Below are positions 1 to 10,718 of a stretch of 64,000 nucleotides of DNA, in pieces; the stretch's first letter is position 1; each line of letters begins with the position of its first letter. The notes under the pieces are model-generated. The model saw nothing but the letters and a program-made list of their open reading frames with translations, was not told where the DNA came from and did not search any database. The DNA comes from Aphanomyces cochlioides. Lineage: Eukaryota > Oomycota > Saprolegniomycetes > Saprolegniales > Verrucalvaceae. Position numbers and translations under genes: made by a program. The stretch covers positions 744,001 through 808,000 of the forward strand of contig JAHQRK010000017.1 in the NCBI GenBank assembly GCA_019828595.1, in the 5' to 3' direction.

Positions 1-486
1 GCTTTCTTCTTCAGTCTCTTTGATTTCTTGAATATTGGCGTCTTCGTAGATCTACACAACATTACGTTCTCGACGCTGTACAGCGAACAATTACTTTTTT
101 CAATTGCAACGCGTGATCCACGTCGCCAACTTTCTCATGGAGAGATTTTAGCCACGTTTCCTGGCGTTCAATTTGCTTGGTGAAATCTACATGCCATTCC
201 AGTCAACTGTAAAGCAACAGCGTCAAACGAACTCTTCATTTTCCGTTTGACCATGTCGTCCGTTTCGCTTGCCGTCGTTTTTGCAACGTGTTCGCCGCCG
301 AGATGGGCGAGGATTTCATTCGCGAGGACGATTTTGCCTGGAATAAATGCTTGCTTTTCCAACGTCACCAGGGAATGCAGCCACAAATATATGTTATGGA
401 CGCCCCGCCTTCCAAATTGTCGTACGTCTGAGCTTGGTGTCGCATTGTATCGCCAGAGCCAGCTGAGTGACGAAATTTCCAATCAT
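1..486 (-). CDS. Hypothetical coiled-coil protein, 5' part (runs off window)
   Basis: Reading leftward from ATG at 486 the frame opens MIGNFVTQLALAIQ and continues through a helical region (FIPGKIVLANEILAHLGG) to a charged coiled-coil-like stretch (KQIERQETWLKSLHEK). Joining these needs a one- or two-base phase change near 410, an intron near 190-240, and a 43-bp GT-AG intron ending at about 52. The last visible exon reads IYEDANIQEIKETEEES and leaves the window. I recognise no family. The start lies only 20 bp from the divergent gene at 507, so the two would share a very short promoter. The phase change near 410 could be a missed intron or a real frameshift, so the model is tentative. Confidence 0.35.
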
Positions 487-506
487 CCTCGTGAGCGACG
501 CTTGAA

Positions 507-1054
507 ATGGCCGATCTCCATACGACGCGGGACGATTGGGAGGGGGAAGACCCCAACGGGCACAAGGGATATCTTCGTTCTCATCGGGAAGGCGGCAGGT
601 TGGATCTCTCCTTGGCCGTTCGTTGTTAGGATTGGGTGATTCGTTTATCCAATGAAATGATGAACTCTGAAGAAACCTTGGGCTGCACGACGGCGTCTAC
701 TCCATGCAACGCTTGCTACAGAGCTTGACGACGACACGCCAATTCACCTTTCAATTCGCTCTACCAATGCAGCACCTCGAGTATGAGCAGCGCATTGCAT
801 ACCTCGAGCGCATAATCCTCCTCATCAACGAGCAGGCGCGAACCGAGCTAACGCTTGAGAGTTTCAAAATCGCTATGATGGAAGCTTCCAAGGAAGAGCT
901 CGAAAAGGAATTGGAAATCTCTCAGCTGCGACTCGAGGTCCAAGAGTTGAAATTCCAAGCCCAGTTACTGCAAAAAGATCGTCAAATTGAGGAACTCGAA
1001 CTCAAACTCAAGAGTTGCCGTTCTGGCGGCATGAATGCCCAAGGCCCGCCATAA
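507..1054 (+). CDS. Hypothetical coiled-coil protein
   Basis: Exon 1 starts at ATG 507 (MADLHTTRDDWEGEDPNG) and stays open to about 625. A GT-AG intron of about 50 bp leads to exon 2 at about 675, which runs to TAA at 1054. The second exon is almost entirely helical with heptad-like Leu/Ile spacing (residues about 65-140: EEL.KELEISQLRLEV.ELKF), so a dimeric coiled coil is expected. About 155 residues in total. No enzymatic motif or recognised family. It is divergent from the gene ending its start at 486. The in-frame ATG at 704 is an alternative start if the first exon is not real. Confidence 0.45.
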
Positions 1055-1105
1055 TGCTCCAACACGCCACGACCCAACGGGCAAGCGGTGTGTAAAGCGA
1101 AAGTG

Positions 1106-1582
1106 TAACGTAAATCATCATGAGTGAGCATGGCATCGTGAGTGAGCACCAGTAGAAATTAAGGAGAGGAACCTCCATATTTCAATGTTTTTATTTATTC
1201 GGAAGCCGGATAAATGGCGCGCTTTCTGCAAACTCGGACTGTTGTTTCTCTTATCCTCAAAACTTATATCTCTCAAATTTAATGTTTCCTTTGAATATTT
1301 ATACCCTAAACCTTAAGATCTCACCTTGATTTCGATACATTATTCAAGATTAAATTGCGTGCTCACTCACGATTCCCAAAAAGTAACCAAAATGAAACTT
1401 TGGACAGCAATAAGGACTCGTAATGGAGACTAAAATTGCGTACTTTTTGTCTGTTCTTTGAATTCCAAATTCAATCTTTCGTTTGCGACTTGAACTAGAA
1501 AAAAACTCGCAAAACTTATTGAAATACTTGCGCTTGAACTTTTCGGTTCAAAACTTGTGCTCACTTATGATGATTTACGTTA
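1106..1582. repeat. MITE-like element with terminal inverted repeats
   Basis: The left end (1106-1130, TAACGTAAATCATCAT then gAGTGAGCA) is repeated inverted at the right end (1558-1582) with one mismatch in 25. A second, inner inverted pair (CGTGAGTGAGCAC at about 1136-1148 against its complement at about 1358-1370) lies inside. The outermost bases read TA...TA, which fits a TA target duplication of the Tc1/mariner type. The interior is AT-rich and has no coding potential. Size (477 bp), lack of ORF and TIRs fit a non-autonomous element. No second copy is in this window. Confidence 0.6.
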
Positions 1583-2053
1583 TGTGTGTAGTAGTAGATT
1601 CCGCATAGCATAGTATCTCATAAGCAGGAATTTCGTCGTTCTACACGCCACGAGCTTGCACACTTTTGCTCTCTCCATTGCGCTTGCGAGACTGCACAGA
1701 GGGGTATGCAAGCATGCCATACAGCCGTTGTATCCGTCCTGGTTGCCATAACGAACCACGAGGGCGTTCCGCCACGGCTCAAGGTTGGCCTCGCTGCAGT
1801 GCGGACCGCCGACCGACGTCATGAAGCGATGCAAGCACTGAGTGCGTTCGTCCTGCAGATGCAGCTGTAGCATATTGAATTTTTGTTAGCATAAATACAA
1901 TTTTTTGCCTTTTCCATCGCGTTTGCATTTGATTGTTACTCCTTCAGTGGCAAAATATCTTGATTCTCAATTGGCAGTAGCAGCGAGACGAGGAGATACC
2001 TCGCTACTACATGCTTCTGGACTCGATGGTCTGTCTGCTGGTTTGCCCACGCA
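1583..2053. other. No supported gene
   Basis: A 97-codon open frame on the minus strand (1580-1873) starts inside the MITE end and resembles no family I know. I see no splice pattern or conserved motif. Treated as intergenic. Confidence 0.4.
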
Positions 2054-2478
2054 ATGTCGCATTACTTGGATGTGTTTGATTGCCTAAAGTGCTTCGAATG
2101 GACCGGATCGGTAGGTCCTATAACCCCAAGAGACGACTGCAGAAGATAACACAGTACAATGTGCATGCCGTGCGATGCGTGTGCCAGTACTCTTGTCATG
2201 TACATGCGTGGCAATGGCTTTTCTTTTGGCTTGTCGTGTCGTCATGGAGGCTAATTAACTGGCGAAACCTGCCAAGCGAACGGTCCGAAAGGCTGATGAT
2301 GACGGGATGGAAGCACTCGATGAAGGCGTGAATGAAGTCGATGGTGACGAGGACGAGAATGACGATGACGTATCTAAATTCCAAGCAAAGAAAGCTCCGG
2401 CCAAACAAAAAAGCTGCAGCAGAGCCCAAAACGACCAGCGCCAACATAAAGGGGAAAGCGGCTGCCAAGCGGAAATAA
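2054..2478 (+). pseudogene. Possible small or decayed gene with acidic/basic tail
   Basis: ATG 2054 opens MSHYLDVFDCLKCFEWTG up to a good donor (GTAGGT, about 2111). Downstream, after an unclear acceptor near 2270, the frame reads a Lys-rich then Asp/Glu-rich segment. It ends with a lysine/alanine tail (KKAAAEPKTTSANIKG) at TAA 2478. Linking the acidic segment to the tail requires a one-base frame change at about 2408 in a run of A. The composition resembles the disordered tail of a nuclear protein. It could be a decayed gene, a sequencing indel in a homopolymer, or a small multi-exon gene. It converges on the HDAC gene. Confidence 0.25.
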
Positions 2479-2719
2479 TCATGCAAATAGTCCTTCCTGT
2501 AACTCATGTGATCATCTGTTCAAAGAAATGTCATCGCGGGAACTCATGTCCTCAGCGGGGATAACAATTTTTCTAGACAACTAAGTGCCTTCAGCATCAC
2601 CTGAATAATAACTCGCCCACAGCTTCTCTGACAAAACAGATATTGAAGTGGTGACAAGTGCAACATTGATCTTCAAGATTTCAGTAAGACAAGCACGATA
2701 TCTTTGTACATAATTCCTT

Positions 2720-4440
2720 TTAATCCACCATGTCGACATTTTCTTGGGGTCCATCGTCTTTTCCCCTTTGATCCTAATAGTTATTTCATGAGTCTCCAAG
2801 CCGCTTTGTCTGACCTTACCTCTTCGTTTGCGTAAAATTCAGCGTCGTGTTGGCGTCTGGTGCCGTCGTGTTCGATGCGTTGGTCTGGGTCCATCGCATC
2901 ATCGTCCTCTTCTCTCACGGTGTAATCAGGTGGGATTGCATTCATTTGGACACTTGGAGCGCCATTGAGCATGCGCAAATGCTCAAATATCTTGATCCTA
3001 ACAGAACGTAAAGCGTGGATCGGTGATATCAAGTTCCTACTTAATATCTTCGAGGTATGCTCTCGAATTGCAGTTTTCAAGTTCAGGGTTTGGATCCAAA
3101 TGCAATTTAAAGGATGGAGCGTAGTACTCGAAGTATTCGTTGAAGGGAATGTCGTTGTTGACTTTTTCGTCCAGGCACACCGAAGTTTCGTACGCCCAAC
3201 ATCGACTGACATTGCGAATGGTGTAGCCGCCACCACCAAGCACCATAGTAGGCAGTCCAAAACTCTTGACATAATCCACACATTCGCCATGGCCTACAGC
3301 GCATGACATGATTGAGCAGTTTCTAAGCTAGCATACCTTTCACGGTTAAATTGAAACATCCAAGGCGGTCTCCAGTCAAAGAATCAGCACCGCACTGAAG
3401 AACCACAGCTCCAGGTCGAAACGATTCCATGACTTTTTCAATCACAGGCTTAAAGATGGTGAAATAACTTTCGTCGTCAATACCGCTCTTCAAAGGACAA
3501 TTCACAGCGTAGTATTTACCAGCTTTTGTGCCAATATCCTATTCGATAAGTGCATGAGAAATGTACATTTGGCTGCATCAAACCTTGACGTCGCCAGTTC
3601 CAGGGAAGAAGTCACCATACTAAGTGTAGACATTACACAACCACACAGGATATTAGAGGAGACATACCTTGTGAAACGAGACAGTCATCACACGATCAGT
3701 GACGTAAAATGCCTCTTCAACACCGTCTCCGTGGTGGACATCAATATCAATATACAAAACGCGGGGATGATACTTAAGCAATTCCAAAATGCCCAAGACA
3801 ATGTCATTCACATAACAAAAGCCAGACGCTTCAGATTTCTTAGCATGGTGCAAGCCCCCAGCCCAATTGATTGCAATGTCCGTAAGGCCGTGATTTAGCC
3901 GATATGCAGCATCTATCATCGTTTTAAAAGTGGCATGTGCTGCAAATTACCCAACGATCCTCCAGCGGAAATTTGGCAAAAATTGAAAATACCATCGAAG
4001 ACTGGACAGTCTGTGAATTCGCCCATGTTAACTACAGATATGCTTGAGTATTCAGTGTCCAAACATACAAGACGTACACTTGTTGACGTCTGATTGGTAT
4101 AGCTTTTCGTTCGCAGGGCTGATCTTTTTGAGTAACTCGACATAATCCGCCGTGTGAAACGCTTTCACTTCTTCAGACGACGCCCAATGTGGTTCCTAAG
4201 GTTAACCAATCAATATTATTGTGGCAACATGCGAAGCAGCACGTACAAACACTTCCATCTTGCGAAACAGGTCGTAATTCAGCACTAAATGATGAGCCAA
4301 CTTGAGACGATGGGGCTTCATGGGGTGTCCAGGCCCATAGTAAAAGTTTCCTTCTTCAGCTGTTGTAGTGAACAGTCATTATGAGAGCATCCTGTGGCCA
4401 ACTTACGGTGGTAGAAGTACGAGACCCTCGACTTGCCCAT
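2720..4440 (-). CDS. Class I histone deacetylase (Rpd3/HDAC1 type)
   Basis: A zinc-dependent deacetylase acting on histone lysines in nuclear co-repressor complexes. Exon 1 (ATG 4440) reads [11 protein letters not shown] and splices to the family block [17 protein letters not shown]. Later exons give [20 protein letters not shown], the catalytic region [20 protein letters not shown], the metal-ligand stretch [31 protein letters not shown] and [20 protein letters not shown]. The active-site HH pair, the Asp/His zinc ligands and the GGGGY loop are all present. The acidic C-terminus follows ([20 protein letters not shown]). After a further intron (donor GTAAGG) it ends NVDMVD at TAA 2720-2722. 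Length and layout match class I enzymes. It is divergent from the primase gene and shares two TTATCCGGATAA palindromes with it. Confidence 0.93.
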
Positions 4441-4477
4441 CTCGCGGCGACCTCAACCTTCAGAAATGGTCCAAACA

Positions 4478-4536
4478 TTATCCGGATAAAATGACCGGAT
4501 ATTCAAATCTTCGAGTGGATGAGCTTATCCGGATAA
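4478..4536. promoter_or_regulatory. Paired TTATCCGGATAA palindromes in HDAC/primase promoter
   Basis: Two perfect 12-bp palindromes at 4478-4489 and 4525-4536, with a half-site ACCGGATAT at about 4494. They lie in the 167-bp gap between the divergent ATGs at 4440 and 4608. The same motif recurs upstream of other nuclear genes in the window, so it is probably a binding site for a dimeric factor (inference). Confidence 0.6.
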
Positions 4537-4607
4537 AATTCGTACTTTAGGAAAGATCGCACTTTAGAATTTGCCGCGCTTTTGAAAAGTTGCCGCGGGT
4601 TTGCGGG

Positions 4608-6227
4608 ATGTCGGACGTCTTCTCTCCAGAATTGCTAGCTCTGTACTATGATCGCCTATTTCCATATGAAGAGATGGTCAAGTGGCTTGGCTACGAATCA
4701 ACCAACAGTAAAGATAGCAATGCGTTGATCGGGCGTCGCGAGTTTTCATTCACGTTGGAGAACGACCAGTACATTCGATACAAGGCTTTTCGCAACGCAG
4801 ATGAAATGAAGACAGAAATGAAGCGATTGATGCCACACAAGATAGATATTGGAGCTGTGTTTTCAGTTTCGGTACGTCGGTCTTACCTACCTTTTTAAGG
4901 CTCAGGTGTGTGTGACTAGCCCTTGGACAAAGGAAAGGTAGACAGCTCAAAATTTCTGCCAGAGGAGCGTGAACTTGTATTTGATGTCGATCTTACCGAT
5001 TACGATGACATTCGTACATGTTGTCAAGCTGCCTTGATCTGCCATAAATGCTGGAAACTGATGGTTGCTGCTGTGAAAGTCTTGGATCGTGGATTGCGAG
5101 GTAGTAGATGCATTTTCGACAAAGACTCACAATCTCGATAGAGGATTTTGGATTTCAGCACATTTTGTGGGTTTACTCAGGACGGCGTGGTATCCATTGT
5201 TGGGTTTCTGACACGACCTCCCGCATGTTGACAAATGAAGCTCGCTCTGCTGTTGTACAATATTTTTCTTTGGTGGAAGGAAATGAAAATACAAAGCGCA
5301 AAGTGGCTTTGAAAGAACCTTTGCACCCGTCACTTGAGTAAGCTGTGTTCGACATCTTCTCGAAGTATTCATGTTGCTTAGACGTGCGTATTTGACGCTT
5401 GAACCAATGTTCGTCGATGTAATTTTGGGTGAACATGGCCAAGCCATCTTGTGTTTTCCAGATAATTGGTCCGGTCTTTTAGATATGGTTCCAGATGAAG
5501 GTAGAACGTCATTTTTGCGTCGTAAAGTTATGTGGTGCGTAGAAATCCGCTTGTCTTTGGACTCTTTGTGGACGACTCAACTGAACACTACCACCCCTAA
5601 AGAAAAATGGGCACAACTTAAGAGCATGGTCGAAAAGGCAGTCATCGACAAAAAGCGAAAATCAGTATTCTGATCACGCTGTCGACCCTGAGCTCACAAC
5701 GTGCTAGATGACTGACGAGCGGAAGCGCCTTCTTCGGACATGCATAGCTGAAATCGTATTTTCATATCTGTACCCTCGGTTGGATGGGAACGTGTCGAAA
5801 CAACGGAATCACTTGCTGAAGAGTCCATTTGCAATCCATCCCAAGACTGGTACTGCACATTCGAGTCTGACAGGAATTGACGAAATGCACATTAAGGCCG
5901 AGTTTGTGTTCCCATTGATCCTCAAGGCATTGACGAGTTCGACTACGAGACTGTGCCTACTCTCGTGTCGTTGGAACGAGAACTCAATGCCACCGACAAA
6001 GGTAAACACCCCATATAATTCTCCATTATTGATAATGAGTTAGAAAACGCTGCCTCCAAGCACCGATTGTTCAAAGAGTACGTCGATTACTTCGCCAACG
6101 ACTTTATTCATCCAATTCATCTATCACTCCTCAAGCAAAAGAAAGCTGTCGCTGAAAGTAAGTCTTCATGTAGGGCTTGTCGTCATGTCATATCCTAGGC
6201 CAAGCAGCTCTCACTGGCGACTGGTAG
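4608..6227 (+). CDS. DNA primase small (catalytic) subunit
   Basis: Synthesises RNA primers within the DNA polymerase alpha-primase complex. ATG 4608 opens [20 protein letters not shown], as in PRIM1/PRI1. Next come [19 protein letters not shown], then the catalytic acidic block [18 protein letters not shown], the zinc-site cysteines CCQ...ICHKCWKLM, and [10 protein letters not shown], the nucleotide-binding strand. Further on are [31 protein letters not shown] and AIHPKTGT. The last exon joins AE to SQAALTGDW at TAG 6225-6227 after an intron (GTAAGT...CCTAG). Exons are separated by introns of about 45-60 bp. The in-frame ATG at 4590 is a less likely start. It is divergent from HDAC. Confidence 0.93.
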
Positions 6228-6774
6228 TGTCCAAACTAATCGAAATGTCGGTGCTTGTCTTACATTTGACTTAATTGGCCCTTCGATAAGAGATATACTC
6301 GTGCACAAATTTCATTTGCATGGTCGACCCACGACAGTCGTGGCACGCCGCGCAAATATCTGCAATGATGCTAATGAAGAGCTGGGGTGTTTAACTTACC
6401 CGAGCCATCGAGTTTTTCATCCTTTTTGTGACGCCACAGATTCATTCACTACTTCACTATTCTTCAAGGGATTTTATTCATCGATCGATTGTTTGAAGGA
6501 AGTGATACAAACCAGCGAGGTGGACATCATCCAGCGTTACAAGCGGTCGTGGGGACCAAATCCATTGACAAAATACCTGGTACATTACCTCGATGCCCTC
6601 ACTGTCACACTGGAATATTGTCTTTCTATTGATGCGATCACAGGATACACATCGATCTGCTTTGCCCGATATAGAAAGTCATTCCTTTCCGAGCGGAGAC
6701 CACCACGACCGAGCAATTTCATGGACGTGAACGTGAGTCTCATTGGATCGTCGTCTGCTCGATGCAAACTTTAG
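6199..6774 (+). CDS. Unexplained 191-codon open frame after primase
   Basis: Immediately after the last primase acceptor (CCTAG at 6198) a different frame stays open for 191 codons to TAG 6774, starting [18 protein letters not shown]. It has no ATG in the first 170 codons, so it would have to be a downstream exon. The upstream donor is in the wrong phase for it to extend the primase. Composition is protein-like (KRSWGPNPLTKYLVHYLDAL), and I recognise no family. It may be an exon of an unrecognised gene, an alternative primase tail, or chance. Confidence 0.3.
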   Translation, partial: AKQLSLATGSVQTNRNVGACLTFDLIGPSIRDILVHKFHLHGRPTTVVARRANICNDANEELGCLTYPSHRVFHPFCDATDSFTTSLFFKGFYSSIDCLKEVIQTSEVDIIQRYKRSWGPNPLTKYLVHYLDALTVTLEYCLSIDAITGYTSICFARYRKSFLSERRPPRPSNFMDVNVSLIGSSSARCKL

Positions 6775-6996
6775 CTTTGTTTCTACGGTTTTCATTTAAT
6801 TCATTTATTTATTTAAAATAATTTATTTCAAACCTTTTTTCTCATTGTTGTTGGATTATTATTTATTCTATATTTATTTCCTATTTTCGAAGTAAATAAA
6901 TCGAAGTTGTGTCTGATGTGAAATCGAGCCGGTCGCTCCTCGTGTGTGCGTTCTCTCCTCTCAAAACCAAACGACCGTCCAACAGACAGCAGCGCG

Positions 6997-8004
6997 ATGT
7001 CCCGCTTCCTCTCAGAGCCGATTACGACAAAGAACTCCCACCAATTGACTGCACCCAAGCTCAATTTGAGCATTGGATACAGCTCCATGCAAGGATGGCG
7101 CGACACGATGGAAGATGCTGATCTCGTCGAAGTTGACATTCCAGGCAACGTCAACGGCGCTTGCTTTGCCATCTTTGATGGACACGGTGGTGATCATGTG
7201 GCCAAGGCTGTGTAAGCACGGACTTATATGGCAGGATGAACTCATGTGAAAATGTTTAGCGCCAAGGAAATCTTGCAAAACATTGCCGACACAGATGATT
7301 TCAAGCGCTTTGATGGCACGGAACCTCGTGTCATGGTCACAGCTTTGAGCCAAGGTTTCCTCAAGACAGACGACTCTCTTCGTAACAATGAAGCTATTGC
7401 CGCCAACGCTGATGAAGTCGGCGCTACTGGTCTCCTCGTCATTGTTACGGAAAAACACATCTTCTCGGCCAACATTGGTAATATCCTCCTCCCAAGCGCG
7501 TGGTTCCTGATGGTATTTAAACTTGTAGGTGACTCTCGATGCATTCTCAGCAAGAGCCAAAACCAATCCCCAATTCAAATGTCGTTGGATCACAAACCCG
7601 ACCACGAAACCGAGAAGCTTCGTATTGTTGCCGCGGGTGGCACTGTGTTCCGTGGTCGTGTCTGCGGTGGTGTGGCTGTCAGTCGTAGCTTTGGCGATTA
7701 TTGGTTTAAGCGCAATGAAGAAGGCAAGCCAGACAAAAAGCCATGGGAACATTTGGTTATTGCCGAGCCTTGCGTTAACATTCAGCCTCGTGATTTGATC
7801 AAGGACGAATTCTTGGTGCTTTGCTGTGATGGTATTTACGACGTCATGTCGAACGAACAAGTGCAACGATTCGTGCGTGACCGATTGAAAGCCGGCAAGT
7901 CCCCGAAGGAAACGAGCGAATTGCTCATGGACGAGTGCTTGAACAAGGGCAGTCGAGACAACATGAGTGTCATCATTGTCGTCTTCAATGCCAAGAAGAA
8001 GTAA
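6997..8004 (+). CDS. PP2C-type protein serine/threonine phosphatase
   Basis: A metal-dependent (Mg/Mn) Ser/Thr phosphatase. Exons are 6997-7211, 7260-7477 and 7529-8004, giving 302 residues; both introns (about 50 bp) keep phase. Family motifs appear in order: GYSSMQGWRDTMEDAD at residues about 28-43, FAIFDGHGGDHVAKAV, GATGLLVIV, NIGDSRCILS, DHKPDHETEKLRI, CGGVAVSRSFGDYWFK, LVLCCDGIYDVMSNEQV and KGSRDNMSVIIV. The metal-binding Asp residues in MEDAD, DGHGG, CDG and RDN are intact, so the enzyme should be active. There is no signal peptide or extra domain. Its stop is only 5 bp from the stop of the convergent APC3 gene. Confidence 0.95.
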
Positions 8005-8009
8005 ATCAT

Positions 8010-10228
8010 CTATAATGCATCATCCGTTTGTTCTTCGTGCAACGTTTCAATCGCTGCGCGCACTTCGTTGCTCTCCTTTGGATTGAAAAACATGGCATTG
8101 TTGAAATACCGCAACGCGTCGTCCAGTCGGCCCTACATCCACAGCGTCAACAAGCTCTTCCTGTTATATGTCCATCTTACCAGCCGCTTGCAAATCTTTC
8201 CCATTGTCAAATGAACAGTGTATTCCTTCGGAGCGTAGAGTAAGACTTGATTTAATTCCGCCAGCGCCTAGGAATCTCCATGAGTTTCTCATTCTCTGCT
8301 TTTGTTCACCTCTTCGCATCGATCTTGGGACAGCAAGATGTTGGCCTTGTGGTAACGAGCTGTTAAGTTATGTGGTTGTAATTTCAACGCCTGATGGAGC
8401 GCGTCGATCGCGTCATCATCTTTTTGCAGCGCATGCAGCACCTATCACGAGATTTCCATCAGATTTCAACAACAATGAGGCAAAGTTGAGTACAACGCCG
8501 AGGAAACAACAAAGCAGGGAGCTTTGTGGATTGATTTCCAACGCACGGCGGAAATGAAACTCGGCCAAGTGGAACTTTTCTTGTCTTGAATATATCATCC
8601 CGATGCCATACCATGCGTTGTAATGGCGCGGATCGATGCGAATGGCTTGACGAAAGCAATCCATGGCCTTGCCAAAGTCTTCGTTTGAGACGTATTCGTG
8701 TCCTGCCAATGTGTAGGCGTACGTAAATGTTGGATCGAGTTGAATCGCCTACATAGATATCAACATATTGTCGCGGAGCGATTCGAACCCGTTGGAAAAA
8801 GACAAGTGCCGTGTCATGCTCCTTCTGCAGACTAAAACAATTGCCAGCTGCGCACCACGCTTCACTAGACCGCTTGTCGAAATCTGTCACTTGCTGCGCC
8901 AAGTAACACAAGTCAACTTCGCGTTTCAAGTGCCACAACGTCGTTGAATACATGCTCATGCCGGCTAAACGATGCGGTTCCATGTCGCGAATACCATGGA
9001 AGACGTCTGCAGCCTAGTTTATTCGATGAAATAAGGAAGAAAAGGCCAAAAATGAACCTGTGGATATTGCGCCATTTCAAAATACGCCCGAGCAATCTGA
9101 TGCTGCACCCACGTGGAATTCAAATGCGGCGTAGGGAGTGCTTGAAACAATTCCAACGCGCGAGAACATTTGTACTGTCGAGCAAACTTTAATCTCCGAG
9201 CACACAACGCTAATACCAAGCATAAATGCTGAAACGCCGTCCCAAGCGAATGAAGCAGTCGGAGAAGCGCCTTTGAGCAAAGGAAGCGATATTAGTGGGC
9301 TCGTTGCGATGGACATACCTCATCCCCTGACTTGACAGTTGATTTTGGCTAAGAAACATGACAATCAATGCGATATCCCAAGAAAACTTGTCGTACTGTG
9401 GATTCAAAGTCATCTGAGAAAGATAAGCGCTTGATAGCCTACGGGATTAATTACTGTAGTATGACATTGTGGATTCAGGCGTACTTCGCCACCGTCTTGC
9501 TCCGTAAACGTCCGACTCATGGCTTTCTTTCCTCGATTTGTCAATGGCCGAGCCCGTCTGCTATCGTTTTTCTTCTCTATGGGCGCAATATTCTCCTCGT
9601 GGATATCTACCCAGAGCCAAAATTGGATGAATATCACTTCACACCCTTACATGTATTACCTCTCTTTTTTGGGACGCCAAAGAAAGCACCCGCAGGTGTC
9701 TCGCAACCGAGCTCGCAGAGATTTTCATAAGCAGACCACATAAATGGATCCTCCTTGAGGCTATAAATGCGTTACTTGTCTTGATAGCAAACAACAACAC
9801 CTTTCTGAGAAGTATTCGATGGCATGGGCTACTCGATTCAAGCGTCGGCAAATGCAACCCATGAGATAGAGTCCAGCAGCACCATTGGGGATATCGAGAT
9901 GCACAGATGCGTTGACTGAATGAGCGACTCCAACCGCTTTGGATGGCATAAGAGCACTCTCTGCTTCTGACAAACGTCCAGCTTCAAAGCAGCATAGTGC
10001 TAGCATGTATTTGTTCTTTGGTGAAAGACTGTGAACTGGAGCTTGGTTTTGGAGCAATGAAATAGAGCGTTGGCCTTCTCCTGAACGATAGTAAGCCTCT
10101 GCAAGCAGACCAATATTTTCTTCAGACGAGCTCTCGGATACAAGTCTTTCAGCGAGGAATACAGCGCTCGAGTAAACCTTTTGATCCAAGAAGCGCTGCA
10201 CCGCGCTCTTCAAACTGCTTTCCATCAT
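8010..10228 (-). CDS. CDC27: Anaphase-promoting complex subunit 3 (CDC27), TPR protein
   Basis: A scaffold subunit of the APC/C ubiquitin ligase that drives mitotic exit; the TPR superhelix binds other subunits and the IR tails of activators. ATG 10228 (or 10225) opens MMESSLKSAVQRFLDQKVYS. The N-terminal TPRs continue with AVFLAERLVSESSSEENIG, MLALCCFEAGRLSEAESAL and GLYLMGCICRRLNRVAHAI. The diagnostic C-terminal TPR array includes AGHEYVSNEDFGKAMDCF, AIRIDPRHYNAWYGIGMIY and RRALEINPQSSLL. The last exon, after an intron, reads GRLDDALRYFNNAMFFNPKE and ends at TAG 8010-8012. Many short introns interrupt it. It is divergent from the small gene at 10384 across an AT-rich 155-bp promoter. Confidence 0.9.
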
Positions 10229-10383
10229 CAAGTGAAATCCAAATTTCAAAATACCATGTTTATTTCAAAATTAAAATAAAATAAGAATACATTAAAATAA
10301 AATAAAAATCAGATTCGAATAACTATACTATTAATAGTTGTATTTTCCGAATATTTTAAACTCATTTTGAAATTGCTCTCATC

Positions 10384-10695
10384 ATGAACGCACCTTCGCG
10401 CTCAAATCGGTCGATCGACGAACGAGGATCCCTGAGCTGTACGTGGACACCAGTGGATAGCAAGACTCATTCAGTTGTCCTAGTGGGGGCAGAAATCGCA
10501 AGTAAAGTGCGTGAAGTCCCGGCGAAACTCGTTGTCACCGAGACAAACAATGGCATGATCTCGTTGTACTTTCTCCAAGCTGAACTGCGCCTCTTTGTAG
10601 ATTTGCTGCAAGACATATTGGCATCACTGCGTCAAAAGGCACAAGAATTTGAGAAAGACAAGTGGATGTACGAAGATAACACCAAATCGATGTGA
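10384..10695 (+). CDS. Small conserved-looking hypothetical protein (103 aa)
   Basis: A single-exon frame from ATG 10384 to TGA 10695. The middle reads like a folded domain of short strands (SLSCTWTPVDSKTHSVVLVG, PAKLVVTETNNGMISLYFL) followed by a helix (ELRLFVDLLQDILASLRQKA) and a charged tail. No signal peptide or membrane segment. I do not recognise the family. It is divergent from CDC27 and converges on EDC4 with a 23-bp gap. Position and composition support a real gene; function is unknown. Confidence 0.6.
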   Translation: MNAPSRSNRSIDERGSLSCTWTPVDSKTHSVVLVGAEIASKVREVPAKLVVTETNNGMISLYFLQAELRLFVDLLQDILASLRQKAQEFEKDKWMYEDNTKSM

Positions 10696-10718
10696 CATGG
10701 CGCGTCAATACTTTAAAT

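Noticed and set aside
2196..2507. Hydrophobic minus-strand frame that looks like a membrane protein
   Set aside because: It is the complement of an Asp/Glu/Lys-rich segment; acidic coding sequence often gives Ser/Phe/Leu-rich shadows.
7012..7866. 284-codon minus-strand open frame opposite the PP2C gene
   Set aside because: Antisense shadow of a strongly conserved phosphatase; it reads across both PP2C introns without splice logic and resembles no family.
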